Assembly: GCA_910586895.1 (NCBI GenBank)
Contig: CAJUIW010000003.1
Location: 62,001 to 126,000 of the forward strand
Length of the DNA stretch: 64,000 nucleotides
From: an uncultured Muribaculaceae bacterium
GTDB taxonomy: Bacteria > Bacteroidota > Bacteroidia > Bacteroidales > Muribaculaceae
Direction of reading: 5' to 3'
The translations under genes were made by a program, and so were the position numbers. The notes beneath the pieces were generated by a model that saw only the letters and a program-made list of their open reading frames with translations, was not told the origin of the DNA and searched no databases. The stretch's first letter is position 1. Each line of letters opens with the position of its first letter. Below are positions 1 through 9,410 of the stretch, piece after piece.

Positions 1-1
1 G

Positions 2-1843
2 AAGAAACTGATCTACTATCTGACTGAGGCAGCTATCACAGGACGCGACATCCTGTGGGACCAGAATGGGAAGTACAACCTTGCTATCCGTTCACTCCTT
101 GAAAATGTATATACCAATTACAGCGGCTCGAAGAAGGACAAGGACTATAAAGGGCTCGAACTGTATCTGAAGCAGATATGGTTTGGCAACGGCATACACC
201 ATCACTATTCGATGGATAAGTTCAAGCCGGAATTCTCTGAGAAATTTCTCCGCAATCAGATTGCCAAACTTCCGGCTGACAAGAAACCGGCGGATACAGA
301 CATACTGCTGAAAGTGATTTTCGACCCTCAGTTCATGGCCAAGCGCGTGAACCAGGCCGAAGGCGAGGATCTGATACTTACTTCGGCCAACAATCTGTAT
401 GACGGAGTGACCCAGGCCGAAGTGGAAGCATACTACAACGCACTGAAGGATACCACTGACCTTACCCCCGTATCATACGGACTGAACACCCGCGTGACAA
501 AAATAAACGGTAAAGTGACCGAACAGCCCTACATGGTGGGCGGACTTTACAGCCCGGCCATAACCCGCATAGTGGAGCTTCTCGGCAAGGCACGCGAATG
601 TGCTGAAAATCCTGCGCAGGCAGCAACGATTGACAAATTGATTGAATTCTACCGCACCGGTTCGCTCAAGGCATTTGACGAGTATTCAATCATGTGGGTC
701 GACGACACCAACTCACAGGTTGACTTCATAAACGGATTCATTGAAAGCTACGGCGACCCGTTAGGTATGACCGGCTCATGGGAATCAATAGTCAATTTCA
801 AAAATATACCCGCCTCCCACCGCACAGAAGTGATAAGCGACAATGCCCAGTGGTTTGAAAGCAATTCGCCTGTTGACCCGCGTTTCCGCAAGGATAAGGT
901 GAAAGGTGTGACAGCGAAAGTGATCACCGCAGCTATCCTTGCAGGCGATTCATACCCCTCCACTCCCATAGGCATCAATCTTCCTAATGCCAACTGGATC
1001 CGTGCGGCCCACGGCTCGAAGTCAGTGACCATTGAGAATATCACCGAAGCATACGATGAAGCCTCACATGGCAACGGCTTCAACGAGGAATTCGTGCCCG
1101 ATGCCTCAATGCGCGAAATGATGGACAAGTACCTTTTTGTAACCGACAATCTTCACACTGACCTTCACGAATGCCTCGGACATGCTTCGGGACGCATTCT
1201 GCCCGGCGTTGACCCTGATGCACTCAAAGCCCACGGCTCGACTCTGGAGGAGGCCCGCGCCGACCTCTTCGCACTCTACTATCTTGCCGACCCGAAGCTT
1301 CTTGAACTCGGACTGCTTGACAATGCCGATGCTTACAAGCCTCAGTATTACAAGTATATCCTCAACGGCCTTATGACACAGCTGATGCGTATAGAGCCGG
1401 GTAAAGATGTGGAGGAAGCCCACATGCGCAACCGCAAGCTGATATCGGAGTGGGTTCTTGAAAAAGGCAAGAAGGACAACGTGATGGAACTCTACACCAA
1501 GGATGGCAAGACATACCTGCGCATCAATGACTACCCGGCAGTACGCCGCCTCTTCGGAGAACTCCTCGGAGAGATTCAGCGCATCAAGAGCGAAGGTGAC
1601 TATGAAGCAGGACGTGACCTGGTGGAAAAATATGCTGTCAAGGTAGATCCTAAGCTGCACAACGAAGTGCTGGAACGCTACTCGCACCTCAACATTGCTC
1701 CTTACAAGGGATTCGTCAACCCGGTTTACACTCCGGTATATGATCAGAACGGTAATATCACTGATGTCACCATCAGCTATACCGAGGATTACATCCCCCA
1801 GATGCTCCGCTACTCACGCGACTATTCACCCCTGACAAAGTAA
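2..1843 (+). CDS. Dipeptidyl peptidase III (M49), 5' end outside the window
   Basis: Zinc metallopeptidase that removes dipeptides from the N-terminus of short peptides. The frame is open from base 2, so the start lies upstream; 613 codons are visible, and roughly 60 residues are missing compared with usual family length (from memory). The M49 hallmark HExxGH is present as HECLGH at 1166-1183, followed by the third-ligand motif EEARAD at 1247-1264. The six-residue HECLGH spacing (rather than HExxH) is diagnostic of M49. An internal ATG at 212 would remove conserved N-terminal sequence and is not the start. The gene ends at a strong terminator at 1869-1903 and converges with a glycosyltransferase. 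Whether it is exported cannot be judged without the N-terminus. Confidence 0.93.
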   Translation, partial: KKLIYYLTEAAITGRDILWDQNGKYNLAIRSLLENVYTNYSGSKKDKDYKGLELYLKQIWFGNGIHHHYSMDKFKPEFSEKFLRNQIAKLPADKKPADTDILLKVIFDPQFMAKRVNQAEGEDLILTSANNLYDGVTQAEVEAYYNALKDTTDLTPVSYGLNTRVTKINGKVTEQPYMVGGLYSPAITRIVELLGKARECAENPAQAATIDKLIEFYRTGSLKAFDEYSIMWVDDTNSQVDFINGFIESYGDPLGMTGSWESIVNFKNIPASHRTEVISDNAQWFESNSPVDPRFRKDKVKGVTAKVITAAILAGDSYPSTPIGINLPNANWIRAAHGSKSVTIENITEAYDEASHGNGFNEEFVPDASMREMMDKYLFVTDNLHTDLHECLGHASGRILPGVDPDALKAHGSTLEEARADLFALYYLADPKLLELGLLDNADAYKPQYYKYILNGLMTQLMRIEPGKDVEEAHMRNRKLISEWVLEKGKKDNVMELYTKDGKTYLRINDYPAVRRLFGELLGEIQRIKSEGDYEAGRDLVEKYAVKVDPKLHNEVLERYSHLNIAPYKGFVNPVYTPVYDQNGNITDVTISYTEDYIPQMLRYSRDYSPLTK

Positions 1844-1868
1844 CAGACACTACAAGTCCAATACACGG

Positions 1869-1903
1869 CGCTGCTTATCCATTAGCGATAAGCAGCGTTT
1901 TTT
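1869..1903. terminator. Bidirectional terminator hairpin containing a stop codon
   Basis: Perfect 11-bp stem CGCTGCTTATC (1869-1879) with GATAAGCAGCG (1887-1897), 7-base loop, then a T-rich run on the + strand. It ends the DPP III gene. The stop codon of the convergent glycosyltransferase (TAA on the minus strand, 1882-1884) lies in the loop, so the hairpin doubles as the 3' end of that gene. Confidence 0.85.
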
Positions 1904-2835
1904 ATTACCCGCCACAATGCCGGAAAGCGCATTACCGCAAGCTTAAGTCTTGACTTCGCCGTCAGGGAATACCGGTTGCGGCGGAGCAGGCTTTCTATAT
2001 GTGACCGTGCGTCACGGCTCCGCATGGCGAATGCGAGCGAAATCATATAGTCCATCTTGCGGTCAAGCGCCGGCTGAACATCGTCCATGGCCACTCCATA
2101 GATGCCGCACAAGGCTAACAGGGATTCGAGCCACGCGGCTGTCTGACGAAATATGCGTTGCAGCTCCTTAGGACGGGAAACAGTACCTTCTCCAATGTTA
2201 TAGCGGCGGGCCGGCGCAGGATGATGGCCGAAATATCCATGGGTAAGAAGAGCGAAAAACAGCGGCAGATCCTCGCACGGAAATTCCGGAGCGACAAACA
2301 GATTCGGGTTACGCTCCATATCGTCTACTATCACATCCCTGCGGTAAAGTACAGCCGAAAGAAACAGAGAGAACTTACCTTCAGAGGTAAACAATCCGGC
2401 ATGTGAACGGGGCGCGGAGGCACTTACAAGATTATCGGAACCGGAAAGCATATCATGCTCCACCCAATCGGCCGCCACGGCCACCATACGTGAATCGGCG
2501 TCAAGTATATCGGACATATGCTGCAGATGGGCGCCATCGATACACTCGTCATCGCCGGCACAATCGGTGATATACCGGCCACGGCACGCGGCCAGACAGT
2601 CATAGTAATTCCGCACAAGGCCCTTGTTGGGTGCCGGCGGCATAAGCCGGATCAGCCCGGGATAACGGCCGGCATAATCCTCACATATCGCACGCGTGGA
2701 ATCGGTAGAGGCATCATCGCCGATAACCACTTCCAGACCGCCGCGTACCTCCTGCCTCAGCACGCTGTCAAGAGTGCGGGCAATACAATGCTCCTGATTG
2801 TAGGTAAGCACTATTACCGATACCGCAGGATTCAT
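1882..2835 (-). CDS. Glycosyltransferase family 2
   Basis: 317-residue GT-A fold glycosyltransferase. The N-terminus shows the family 2 nucleotide-sugar fold: VSVIVLTYNQE, then VVIGDDASTDST near residues 37-48, and ITDCAGDDE near 90-98 supplying the metal-binding acidic cluster. No signal peptide or membrane segment is obvious, so it is probably cytoplasmic. The ATG overlaps the stop of the upstream gene by 4 bases (ATGA), so the two are translationally coupled. It is the last of three leftward glycosyltransferase genes. Sugar donor and acceptor cannot be read from sequence; surface polysaccharide or protein O-glycan assembly is the likely role. Confidence 0.88.
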   Translation of the reverse strand: MNPAVSVIVLTYNQEHCIARTLDSVLRQEVRGGLEVVIGDDASTDSTRAICEDYAGRYPGLIRLMPPAPNKGLVRNYYDCLAACRGRYITDCAGDDECIDGAHLQHMSDILDADSRMVAVAADWVEHDMLSGSDNLVSASAPRSHAGLFTSEGKFSLFLSAVLYRRDVIVDDMERNPNLFVAPEFPCEDLPLFFALLTHGYFGHHPAPARRYNIGEGTVSRPKELQRIFRQTAAWLESLLALCGIYGVAMDDVQPALDRKMDYMISLAFAMRSRDARSHIESLLRRNRYSLTAKSRLKLAVMRFPALWRVIKNAAYR

Positions 2836-4016
2836 AGATTGACAATTTTATTTACAAACCCGCGCCGCGCAACAGCTGCATCATATTCCTTGCGCCATCG
2901 GCCAGCAGCAGCATCACGCATTCCTGACATACGGAAATCGCTGTCAAGATATGGAGCTATACCCCGTACAAACTCCTCAACAGTAGGCTCCGGCGAGAGA
3001 ATCAGAGCCGAATCATCATCGACAACAGTGTCAAGTCCGGCTCCGGCACATGTTATGACAGGCACACCGTAGGAAAGAGCCTCATATACGGGAATATACC
3101 GCCATCCGCTACCGCCGAGGTCAACAAACCAGTCAGATGCCCCGACCCTATAAACCGAAGCACCACCGTCAGGCACATCCACCCGGCGCACCTCAACAGT
3201 AAAATTATCAGGCATGTCAGCAGCAACACCTCCAATACCCTCTGCCAATGCGCTTCCGGCCAGTATAAGCCAACGCACCTGAGTGTCACGACGGGCTACA
3301 GCAAGCGCTTTCAGAAGCGGCATAAACAGGGCGATTCGCTCCGCTGCCGCCTTATCCCCGGCATAAGAGATGAACGACACTTTCCTATCCGCACGGATAT
3401 GATGTGGAGCCATGACTTCAGCATCAGTCTTAACAGATCCGAGAGATGCCTTATATATATTGCTATATCGGCAAGGTGCTTCTTCGTCATAATTCTCCGC
3501 AAAGCAACCGGTAAGAGCAGCCATAGTATCGCGCCTTATCCGTGACTGTCCGTTCAAGACCGAAACAGGGTCGGCACAACGCGACACAATCCTCAGAGGC
3601 TTATCAAGCGAAACCAGATATAGAGCCGCTGTAGTATCAGAGAACTCAAACGTATAGAAGAGCGTGTCCGACAGATTGACCGACCCGGCATCAATCCACC
3701 GCTTTATAATATCCGATTTGCGCACAGCTCCGCTCACAAACCGCCGCTCCGCAGCGCCGGTGCGCAACTCACAATATTTACGGAAATGACGGCTAAGGAT
3801 ACTCTTCAATGAACCGGCCTGACACCCCTTACCGAATAAAGGCAACAGATCAATCCCTACGGGCAATTGACGCTCCACGTCACCATCCGCTGAGTCAGGC
3901 ACTATCACAACATGGTCAAAACGTGAGGATAGCAACTCCAGTTCAGGCATAATGAGAGCGCGCTCCGCTGAAGAGCCGCGATAAGGAAATTTGTCAGTAA
4001 ACAGAATAAGATTCAT
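2832..4016 (-). CDS. Glycosyltransferase, GT4-like
   Basis: 394-residue GT-B-type glycosyltransferase. It opens with MNLILFTDKFPYRG, a typical GT4 first strand and loop, and toward the C-terminus has the acidic donor-binding segment YEALSYGVPVITCAGAG (about residues 310-330) followed by DSALILSPEP. I placed the start at the ATG whose complement is 4014-4016; an in-frame TTG six bases upstream (4020-4022) is possible but less likely. It follows the next gene upstream by 12 bases and overlaps the downstream glycosyltransferase by 4. The middle (residues 60-200) is poorly conserved to my eye. Substrate unknown. Confidence 0.8.
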   Translation of the reverse strand: MNLILFTDKFPYRGSSAERALIMPELELLSSRFDHVVIVPDSADGDVERQLPVGIDLLPLFGKGCQAGSLKSILSRHFRKYCELRTGAAERRFVSGAVRKSDIIKRWIDAGSVNLSDTLFYTFEFSDTTAALYLVSLDKPLRIVSRCADPVSVLNGQSRIRRDTMAALTGCFAENYDEEAPCRYSNIYKASLGSVKTDAEVMAPHHIRADRKVSFISYAGDKAAAERIALFMPLLKALAVARRDTQVRWLILAGSALAEGIGGVAADMPDNFTVEVRRVDVPDGGASVYRVGASDWFVDLGGSGWRYIPVYEALSYGVPVITCAGAGLDTVVDDDSALILSPEPTVEEFVRGIAPYLDSDFRMSGMRDAAAGRWRKEYDAAVARRGFVNKIVNL

Positions 4017-4028
4017 AGTCAAGCCAGC

Positions 4029-4844
4029 TTATTTTTTGATGTAACGCCTCACCCCCCGTAGCCATAGCCTGCAGTAACGCACGCCGGAGCGCATACCGGA
4101 GCGTCGTGCCACCCTGAATGCATGCGATATCATATAGAGGGGCCAAAGATAAGGCTTCATCCTGAAAAAAACAGCCCCTTTTGTCACTATCAGTTCCGGC
4201 GAATCAGCCATCCGGACAGCAGTTGTCGAATGCTTATGCGAAGTTATGACAAGAGGTATGAAACACGCAGTCAGGCCACGGCGAAGACATTCATGTAGAA
4301 AAATCTCCTCTTCCCCAAATGAAAACTCAGCACCGATACCGAAACGCGGGTCGAACTCCACTTTTCCCTTTACAGGCGCACTTCTGAGAGCAAGCTCAAA
4401 GGATGTCACAAAATAACCCTTTGTCCGTACCGGGAAGAAACATGCTCGGTCAGGATATTTTTTTGTGGCGCCGTCAAACATGAATGTCAGGCAGTCGCAC
4501 TCCGGATGCGTCCGGAATGCCTCCAATACCCCTTTGAGGCCCTCGGCGGAATAATCGACATCATCGTCCGCTATCAGCAGCAATGGTGCCGATGAGCAGC
4601 GGAGCGCATTGTTACGGTTATTGGACAAACCCACGGAGTTGACACGTACCACCCTAATATCCTGACGATAGAGCTCTGTGGGTACAGGAGCATCGCCATC
4701 GGGAATCTGCCAGCTTACAAGATACTCCACGCCATCGACACGCGGGTAACTCCGCGAAGCCACACGTTGAATCCCATCCGCCCCTTTGGTACAGACAAGA
4801 ACCTGAAGCTGAACAGCGCTGCCGGAATAGGTGGATTTATCCAT
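4029..4844 (-). CDS. Glycosyltransferase family 2, divergent
   Basis: 271-residue GT-A protein. Recognisable elements are LQVLVCTKGADG at the N-terminus, VGLSNNRNNAL and LLIADDDVDYS in the middle (donor and metal-binding DDD), and FGEEEIFLHE (acceptor-side acidic cluster). The first in-frame ATG is at 4844; an upstream TTG at 4865 would only add seven residues. It heads the leftward glycosyltransferase operon. About 50 bases of AT-rich DNA separate it from a divergent glycosyltransferase; no TAnnTTTG element was found in that gap. Confidence 0.8.
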   Translation of the reverse strand: MDKSTYSGSAVQLQVLVCTKGADGIQRVASRSYPRVDGVEYLVSWQIPDGDAPVPTELYRQDIRVVRVNSVGLSNNRNNALRCSSAPLLLIADDDVDYSAEGLKGVLEAFRTHPECDCLTFMFDGATKKYPDRACFFPVRTKGYFVTSFELALRSAPVKGKVEFDPRFGIGAEFSFGEEEIFLHECLRRGLTACFIPLVITSHKHSTTAVRMADSPELIVTKGAVFFRMKPYLWPLYMISHAFRVARRSGMRSGVRYCRLWLRGVRRYIKK

Positions 4845-4895
4845 ATTCGTATAACGCCCATGCAATATAATATATTTTACATTCGTTAAAAAATT

Positions 4896-5864
4896 ATGGA
4901 AACATCACCCCTGCTAACAGTAATCGTACCGGTACATAACAGAGCCGCCATAGTAACACGGACTCTTGACTCAATAGCCGCACAGACGTTACGCCCGCTT
5001 CGCCTTATCGTGGTAGACAACAATTCTACCGATTCGACACTGCGGACAGTGACCGAATGGAGCGATGCACACCGTAGCGAGGATTTCGACATCACGGTAC
5101 TCACCGAATCAGCGCCGGGAGCAGCCGCCGCCCGCAACCGCGGACTCGCAGAGGCTACGAGCGAATATGTGATGTTTTTCGATTCGGACGATGAAATGCG
5201 CCCTGACCATCTGAGCCGGGTGGCGGAGGAATTACAGCGCGTACCTGAGACTGACATATTGTATTTCGATATAGCTATCATTGATTCCGACGGCTGGATG
5301 CGATGCAAATCATCACGTGACGAAAATCATATCCGTGCGCATATATTCCACTCCATTCTTGCCACACACCGTTATGCCGTGCGGCGCTCGCTTATCAACG
5401 AGGCGGGAGGGTGGAACCCCGACTGCATGAAATGGAACGACCTCGAGATGGGACTGCGCCTGATAATACGCGCTGCAAACATCCGGAAACTGCACGGTGA
5501 ACCGCGCGTCATAATCCATCCTACTGAGGAGTCAATAACAGGATGCGATTTACTCAGCCGCCATGGGCTGGGAGAGAAAGCCCTGGATGCCATGGAGCAG
5601 CAACTCCGTAATGCCGGGCATGAACTGGCCCTGAATTGGATTGACTGCCGCCGGGTGATATTGGCAGCAGACTATCGCCGCGAAGGGGGTCGGCAACAGG
5701 CTTATGAACTGCTTGACAGTACCCTGAACCGAAATCAGACACGCAACCAGCTGAAACTTCGGGCCATATATGCCGTACAACGTCTGTTCGGCCACGGCGG
5801 CTCAGCTCTGTCAGCAATGCTCTTCAAGGAGAAAAAACCGCGCAAGAAGAAACACGCGCTCTAA
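4896..5864 (+). CDS. Glycosyltransferase family 2
   Basis: 322-residue family 2 glycosyltransferase. TVIVPVHNRA begins the fold, LIVVDNNSTDST follows at about 37-48, the DxD-type motif is FFDSDDEMRP near residue 93, and WNDLEMGLRL is the ED-like catalytic segment. The last 10-12 residues are very basic (KEKKPRKKK), perhaps for membrane surface contact. Transcribed alone, divergent from three other glycosyltransferases and followed by a secreted hexosaminidase gene with its own promoter. Four transferases without flippase or polymerase genes suggest an accessory glycan locus, not a full capsule locus. Confidence 0.87.
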   Translation: METSPLLTVIVPVHNRAAIVTRTLDSIAAQTLRPLRLIVVDNNSTDSTLRTVTEWSDAHRSEDFDITVLTESAPGAAAARNRGLAEATSEYVMFFDSDDEMRPDHLSRVAEELQRVPETDILYFDIAIIDSDGWMRCKSSRDENHIRAHIFHSILATHRYAVRRSLINEAGGWNPDCMKWNDLEMGLRLIIRAANIRKLHGEPRVIIHPTEESITGCDLLSRHGLGEKALDAMEQQLRNAGHELALNWIDCRRVILAADYRREGGRQQAYELLDSTLNRNQTRNQLKLRAIYAVQRLFGHGGSALSAMLFKEKKPRKKKHAL

Positions 5865-5932
5865 AATTCAGACTCTGTAAATACAGCGGGATAGCGCATT
5901 ACGTTTTTACAAGCGAAAGGCGTGGACGCATA

Positions 5933-5966
5933 TTGTTTCATTTATTATAAATTATTTGTACTTTTG
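5933..5966 (+). promoter_or_regulatory. Bacteroidetes-type promoter for the GH20 gene
   Basis: TACTTTTG at 5959-5966 matches the -7 consensus TAnnTTTG. TTG at 5933-5935 could be the -33 element, but the 23-base spacing is wider than the usual 19-21. The leader to ATG 6046 would be about 75 bases. Confidence 0.5.
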
Positions 5967-6045
5967 GCTCAGTTTATCAGGCCGTGGGCCATAAATGTGT
6001 TTACCTACCCGAAATAACCAATCCAAATCAAACCATAAATTACCA

Positions 6046-7755
6046 ATGAAAAAAAACTTGCTACTTGCTCTTGTGGTGATGCTGTGCTGCTTCACTACGC
6101 TGAGCGCCTCGGAGTTTATCAATCTGACTCCCCGTCCGGCCATGATGACACAAGGCAGCGGAGAACTGACCCTAAAAAAAGGATTCAAGGTGGGAGGAAA
6201 GAACCTTCCGGCCGACATGAAAGCCGAAGTCAAGAAATTCGTTGAATCAATCAATGCCACAACCTCGCTCGGAGCCTCGGCCAAGAACAAAGGTGGCCTG
6301 ATCAACATCGTAGTTGACCCCTCGGTTCCGGAAGAGGGCTACAAACTGTCAATAACCAAATCAGGTGCAACAATCAAGGCATCGACAGCCACAGGACTTT
6401 TCTACGCATTCCAGACTGTGAAGAAGCTGCTCCCCGCCAATGTAATGGCCGGAGTAAAGGGCGCACCCAACGCATCCTACCGTCTGCCGGCAGTTGAAAT
6501 AACTGACCAGCCCCGATATGCCTACCGCGGATTCATGCTTGACGTGAGCCGCCACTTCTTCGACGTGAACGAGGTGAAGAAAATGCTTGACATAATGGCA
6601 ATGTACAAACTCAACCGCTTCCACTGGCATCTGACAGACGACCAGGGCTGGCGTCTGCCAATGGAGAAATATCCCAAACTTACCGTCGAGGGTGCCACAA
6701 ACCAGAATATCCTGCGCACTGACTTTGACCAGCAGCGCCAGTGGCGCGAAGGTCGCGGAGTGGCTTACGGTCCGTTTGCCTACACGATTGATGACATCAA
6801 GGAGATTGTGGCCTATGCCAAGGACCGCCACATAGAGGTAATGCCCGAAATAGATATGCCGGGCCATATGGTGGCTGCTATCCATGCCTATCCCGAATTC
6901 AGCACCGACCCCGAAAGCCTTATAGCAAAAGCGGCCGGCGTAGATATGGATTCAGAGCCAGTGGCCGGTAAGCCTGACACACACTTCACCCACAATATAT
7001 GGAATATAGGCGGAGTGTCACGCGACGTGCTCGATGTATCCAACCCCAAGGTCATCCAGTTTGCCAAAGATGTGATTGATGTCCTTGCCGAAGTGTTCCC
7101 CTACGAATATATACATATAGGTGGCGACGAATGCCCCACTTACGCCTGGGAGAAGAGCGAATCATGCACTGCCATGAAGGATAAGCTCGGACTGGAGAGC
7201 CACCGTGCGCTTCAGGCTTGGTTCAACAAACAGATTGCCGACTATGCACGCGAAAAGCATGGCAAAAAAATCATGGGCTGGAATGAGCTTATCACCGACA
7301 AAGGTGCCGATATGGAGCTGACAAAGACCATGGACCCTGTAATAATGTGCTGGGTAGGTGCCGAACAGGCTGCAAAGCTATCTCAGGAGAACGGACTGAA
7401 GCATATCTACACTCCCCACAACGGCGGATATTACATAAACCGCTGCTACCGCGGCATTGACAAGGTGGGCGCTGTGGGCGACGGCTCACTCAGCCTGACC
7501 TACAACACCAATCCCCCGGACAATGACCTCTGCATAGGTGTACAGGGCACATTCTGGAGCGAGCAGGTGGACCGCGACCGCGATCTGGAATATCAGGCCC
7601 TCCCCCGACTGATAGCCATTGCCGAGCACGCCTGGACTCCCGCATCGCTGATGAACTACGACGACTTCATGAAGCGCGCCAAGGCCGATACCGAGATTCT
7701 TGATCTGGCCGGTTACAACTACGGACGTCACCAACTGACCACACCGCAGAAATAA
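6046..7755 (+). CDS. Secreted beta-N-acetylhexosaminidase (GH20)
   Basis: 569-residue exo-glycosidase that releases terminal GlcNAc or GalNAc from host and microbial glycans by substrate-assisted catalysis. The start is the ATG at 6046, where a clear signal peptide begins (MKKNLLLALVV, cleavage near LSA-SEF). An upstream frame from 5995 would bury the signal behind 17 polar residues. Domain order: GH20b-like alpha/beta domain (about 25-140), then the TIM barrel beginning with YRGFMLDVSRHFF. The catalytic Asp-Glu pair is in HIGGDEC (D361, E362). FHWHLTDDQGWR and EIDMPGH are also conserved. A bidirectional terminator follows, and two sulfatase genes come next, suggesting a shared role on sulfated amino-sugar glycans. 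Confidence 0.95.
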   Translation: MKKNLLLALVVMLCCFTTLSASEFINLTPRPAMMTQGSGELTLKKGFKVGGKNLPADMKAEVKKFVESINATTSLGASAKNKGGLINIVVDPSVPEEGYKLSITKSGATIKASTATGLFYAFQTVKKLLPANVMAGVKGAPNASYRLPAVEITDQPRYAYRGFMLDVSRHFFDVNEVKKMLDIMAMYKLNRFHWHLTDDQGWRLPMEKYPKLTVEGATNQNILRTDFDQQRQWREGRGVAYGPFAYTIDDIKEIVAYAKDRHIEVMPEIDMPGHMVAAIHAYPEFSTDPESLIAKAAGVDMDSEPVAGKPDTHFTHNIWNIGGVSRDVLDVSNPKVIQFAKDVIDVLAEVFPYEYIHIGGDECPTYAWEKSESCTAMKDKLGLESHRALQAWFNKQIADYAREKHGKKIMGWNELITDKGADMELTKTMDPVIMCWVGAEQAAKLSQENGLKHIYTPHNGGYYINRCYRGIDKVGAVGDGSLSLTYNTNPPDNDLCIGVQGTFWSEQVDRDRDLEYQALPRLIAIAEHAWTPASLMNYDDFMKRAKADTEILDLAGYNYGRHQLTTPQK

Positions 7756-7773
7756 TCTGCCACATGATATGAC

Positions 7774-7805
7774 GAAGGCCCGCTCACATTTGTGGACGGG
7801 CCTTC
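7774..7805. terminator. Bidirectional terminator between GH20 and sulfatase
   Basis: Perfect 9-bp stem GAAGGCCCG (7774-7782) and CGGGCCTTC (7797-7805) between convergent genes. TCTT follows on the + strand. The minus-strand side has only a weak U-run. Confidence 0.7.
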
Positions 7806-7830
7806 TCTTATGTCAAAAATGCCTGACGTA

Positions 7831-9348
7831 TCAGGGGATAGTAACGGAGAAGTGAGGATTGGGAGTGTGCTCCTTGCGGACACGGTCAACCATTATATTC
7901 ACTATTTCAGGATACTGCGAGGCCAGATTATTGTCCTCGTGGATATCGGTGCGGAGGTTGTACAGCTCCGGTTTGCCACGCTTCACCACGAGCTTCCAGT
8001 CGCCCATGCGGAGGCCTACCTGATTTGTTTCGTTAAATTCCCAGTAAAGGAAATCATGCTTCTTCTGACCGGGCTTTCCGAGCAGAGTCGGGGCAAAAGA
8101 GATACCGTCGAAGTAATCAACCTCCTTGTTCGGATTAACATAGGCTGCGGGGAAGTTTTCAACACCGGTGAGGTCGCAGAATGTAGGCATCACATCGTAG
8201 AATGCAAGCTGATGGTCATTGACAGAACCGGCCTCAACCTTTCCGGGCCAGCGTACGATGAAGGGTACACGTATGCCACCCTCGTGACATGAACGTTTGA
8301 GTCCTTTCAGCTTACCGTCACGACCGAAGAATGTGGGGTCAGCACCACCCTCCTCGTGAGGGCCATTGTCAGAGGTAAAGATAACGATAGTGTTTTCATC
8401 AAGGCCTTTTTCCTTGAGCTTGTCCAGCACCTCGCCTACGTATGTGTCCAGACGGGTGATCATTCCGGCAAACTGTGCGTGGGTATGTGTCACGGGGTTA
8501 TAGCGTGAGCCTTCGCTACCGGCATAGTCCAAAGTATCAACCGTGAACTGCTCATAGTAGTGATTGGTTATCGAATCCTCAGGCTGAACCAGCTCGGCAT
8601 GCGGAAGAGTATATGTGAATACGCCGAAGAAAGGAGTAGAACCATTCTGCTTGTCAAGCCATTTCATAGCCTCCTGATGAATCATGTCGGCTGAATACTG
8701 CGAGCGCTTACGATATTCCGGACCGTACATAGGATATTTGATATTATCCTCCATGACAACACGCACCACCCCGGTGTCGCCAAGCTCCTTGCTGTAGCGG
8801 TTGAGGAAGTTGGGGTAATAGAGATGTGCCTGGAACTGGCATATATAGCCGTAGAATTCATCCACGCCACGCTTGTCGGGGGTAGATACGGAATTTTCAT
8901 ATCCTCCGGCCCATTTTCCGAACATACCGGTATTATAGCCACGGTCCTTCATTATCTCGGGAAGAATCACATGGTCAGGATCATAGGGATGCTGTCCAAC
9001 TACGGAGAAGTCCTCGTTGACACCATACTTCACCATAGGGACATTACCCCAGTACTCTTTATTGCCACGCACCTCACAGTGGCCGCTGTGCTGACCGGTC
9101 ATAAGCGAAGCGCGCGACGGAGCGCTCACAGGGCTTCCGGCATAGGCCTGGGTAAACTTCATGCCTTCGCGGGCCATGGAGTCGATACGGGGTGTGGATA
9201 TATACTTCTGGCCATAGCAGCCCAAGTCGCCATACCCCATATCATCACACATTATATATATGATGTTAGGGCGGTCAGACGTAGCGCCTGACAAACTCAT
9301 TGTTGCGGCTGAAAACGCGCCGAACAACGATAAAGTGCTTTTTTTCAT
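7831..9348 (-). CDS. Secreted sulfatase, serine type (S1 family)
   Basis: 505-residue arylsulfatase-family enzyme that hydrolyses sulfate esters, here probably on glycans. The signal peptide is MKKSTLSLFGAFSAATMSLSGA. Calcium ligands are in IMCDDMG (D35, D36). The signature SAPSRASLMTG places the formylglycine precursor at Ser75 (S-x-P-S-R), not Cys, so maturation requires an anaerobic radical-SAM enzyme; one is encoded at 40154-41377. Further conserved segments are GMFGKWAGG, TLPHAEL, FTSDNGPHEEGG and LKGLKRSCHEGGIRVPF. It starts 62 bases from a divergent sulfatase, and the two promoter elements lie head to head between them. The exact sulfate position recognised is not readable here. Confidence 0.95.
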   Translation of the reverse strand: MKKSTLSLFGAFSAATMSLSGATSDRPNIIYIMCDDMGYGDLGCYGQKYISTPRIDSMAREGMKFTQAYAGSPVSAPSRASLMTGQHSGHCEVRGNKEYWGNVPMVKYGVNEDFSVVGQHPYDPDHVILPEIMKDRGYNTGMFGKWAGGYENSVSTPDKRGVDEFYGYICQFQAHLYYPNFLNRYSKELGDTGVVRVVMEDNIKYPMYGPEYRKRSQYSADMIHQEAMKWLDKQNGSTPFFGVFTYTLPHAELVQPEDSITNHYYEQFTVDTLDYAGSEGSRYNPVTHTHAQFAGMITRLDTYVGEVLDKLKEKGLDENTIVIFTSDNGPHEEGGADPTFFGRDGKLKGLKRSCHEGGIRVPFIVRWPGKVEAGSVNDHQLAFYDVMPTFCDLTGVENFPAAYVNPNKEVDYFDGISFAPTLLGKPGQKKHDFLYWEFNETNQVGLRMGDWKLVVKRGKPELYNLRTDIHEDNNLASQYPEIVNIMVDRVRKEHTPNPHFSVTIP

Positions 9349-9376
9349 GACATAAAAAATTTAATGTATTTTAATG

Positions 9377-9384
9377 CAAAAATA
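9377..9384 (-). promoter_or_regulatory. -7 element for the leftward sulfatase
   Basis: The minus strand reads TATTTTTG, matching TAnnTTTG, 28 bases upstream of ATG 9348. No TTG at the expected -33 spacing. Confidence 0.45.
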
Positions 9385-9398
9385 ATCATTTAAGATTT

Positions 9399-9406
9399 TA
9401 ACTTTG
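9399..9406 (+). promoter_or_regulatory. -7 element for the rightward sulfatase, very close to its ATG
   Basis: TAACTTTG matches TAnnTTTG exactly, but only four bases separate it from the ATG at 9411, so a transcript from it would have almost no leader. No TTG at -33. Confidence 0.45.
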
Positions 9407-9410
9407 CATT

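Noticed and set aside
7792..8292. Open frame opposite the 3' end of the leftward sulfatase
   Set aside because: Overlaps conserved sulfatase sequence and begins in the terminator hairpin.
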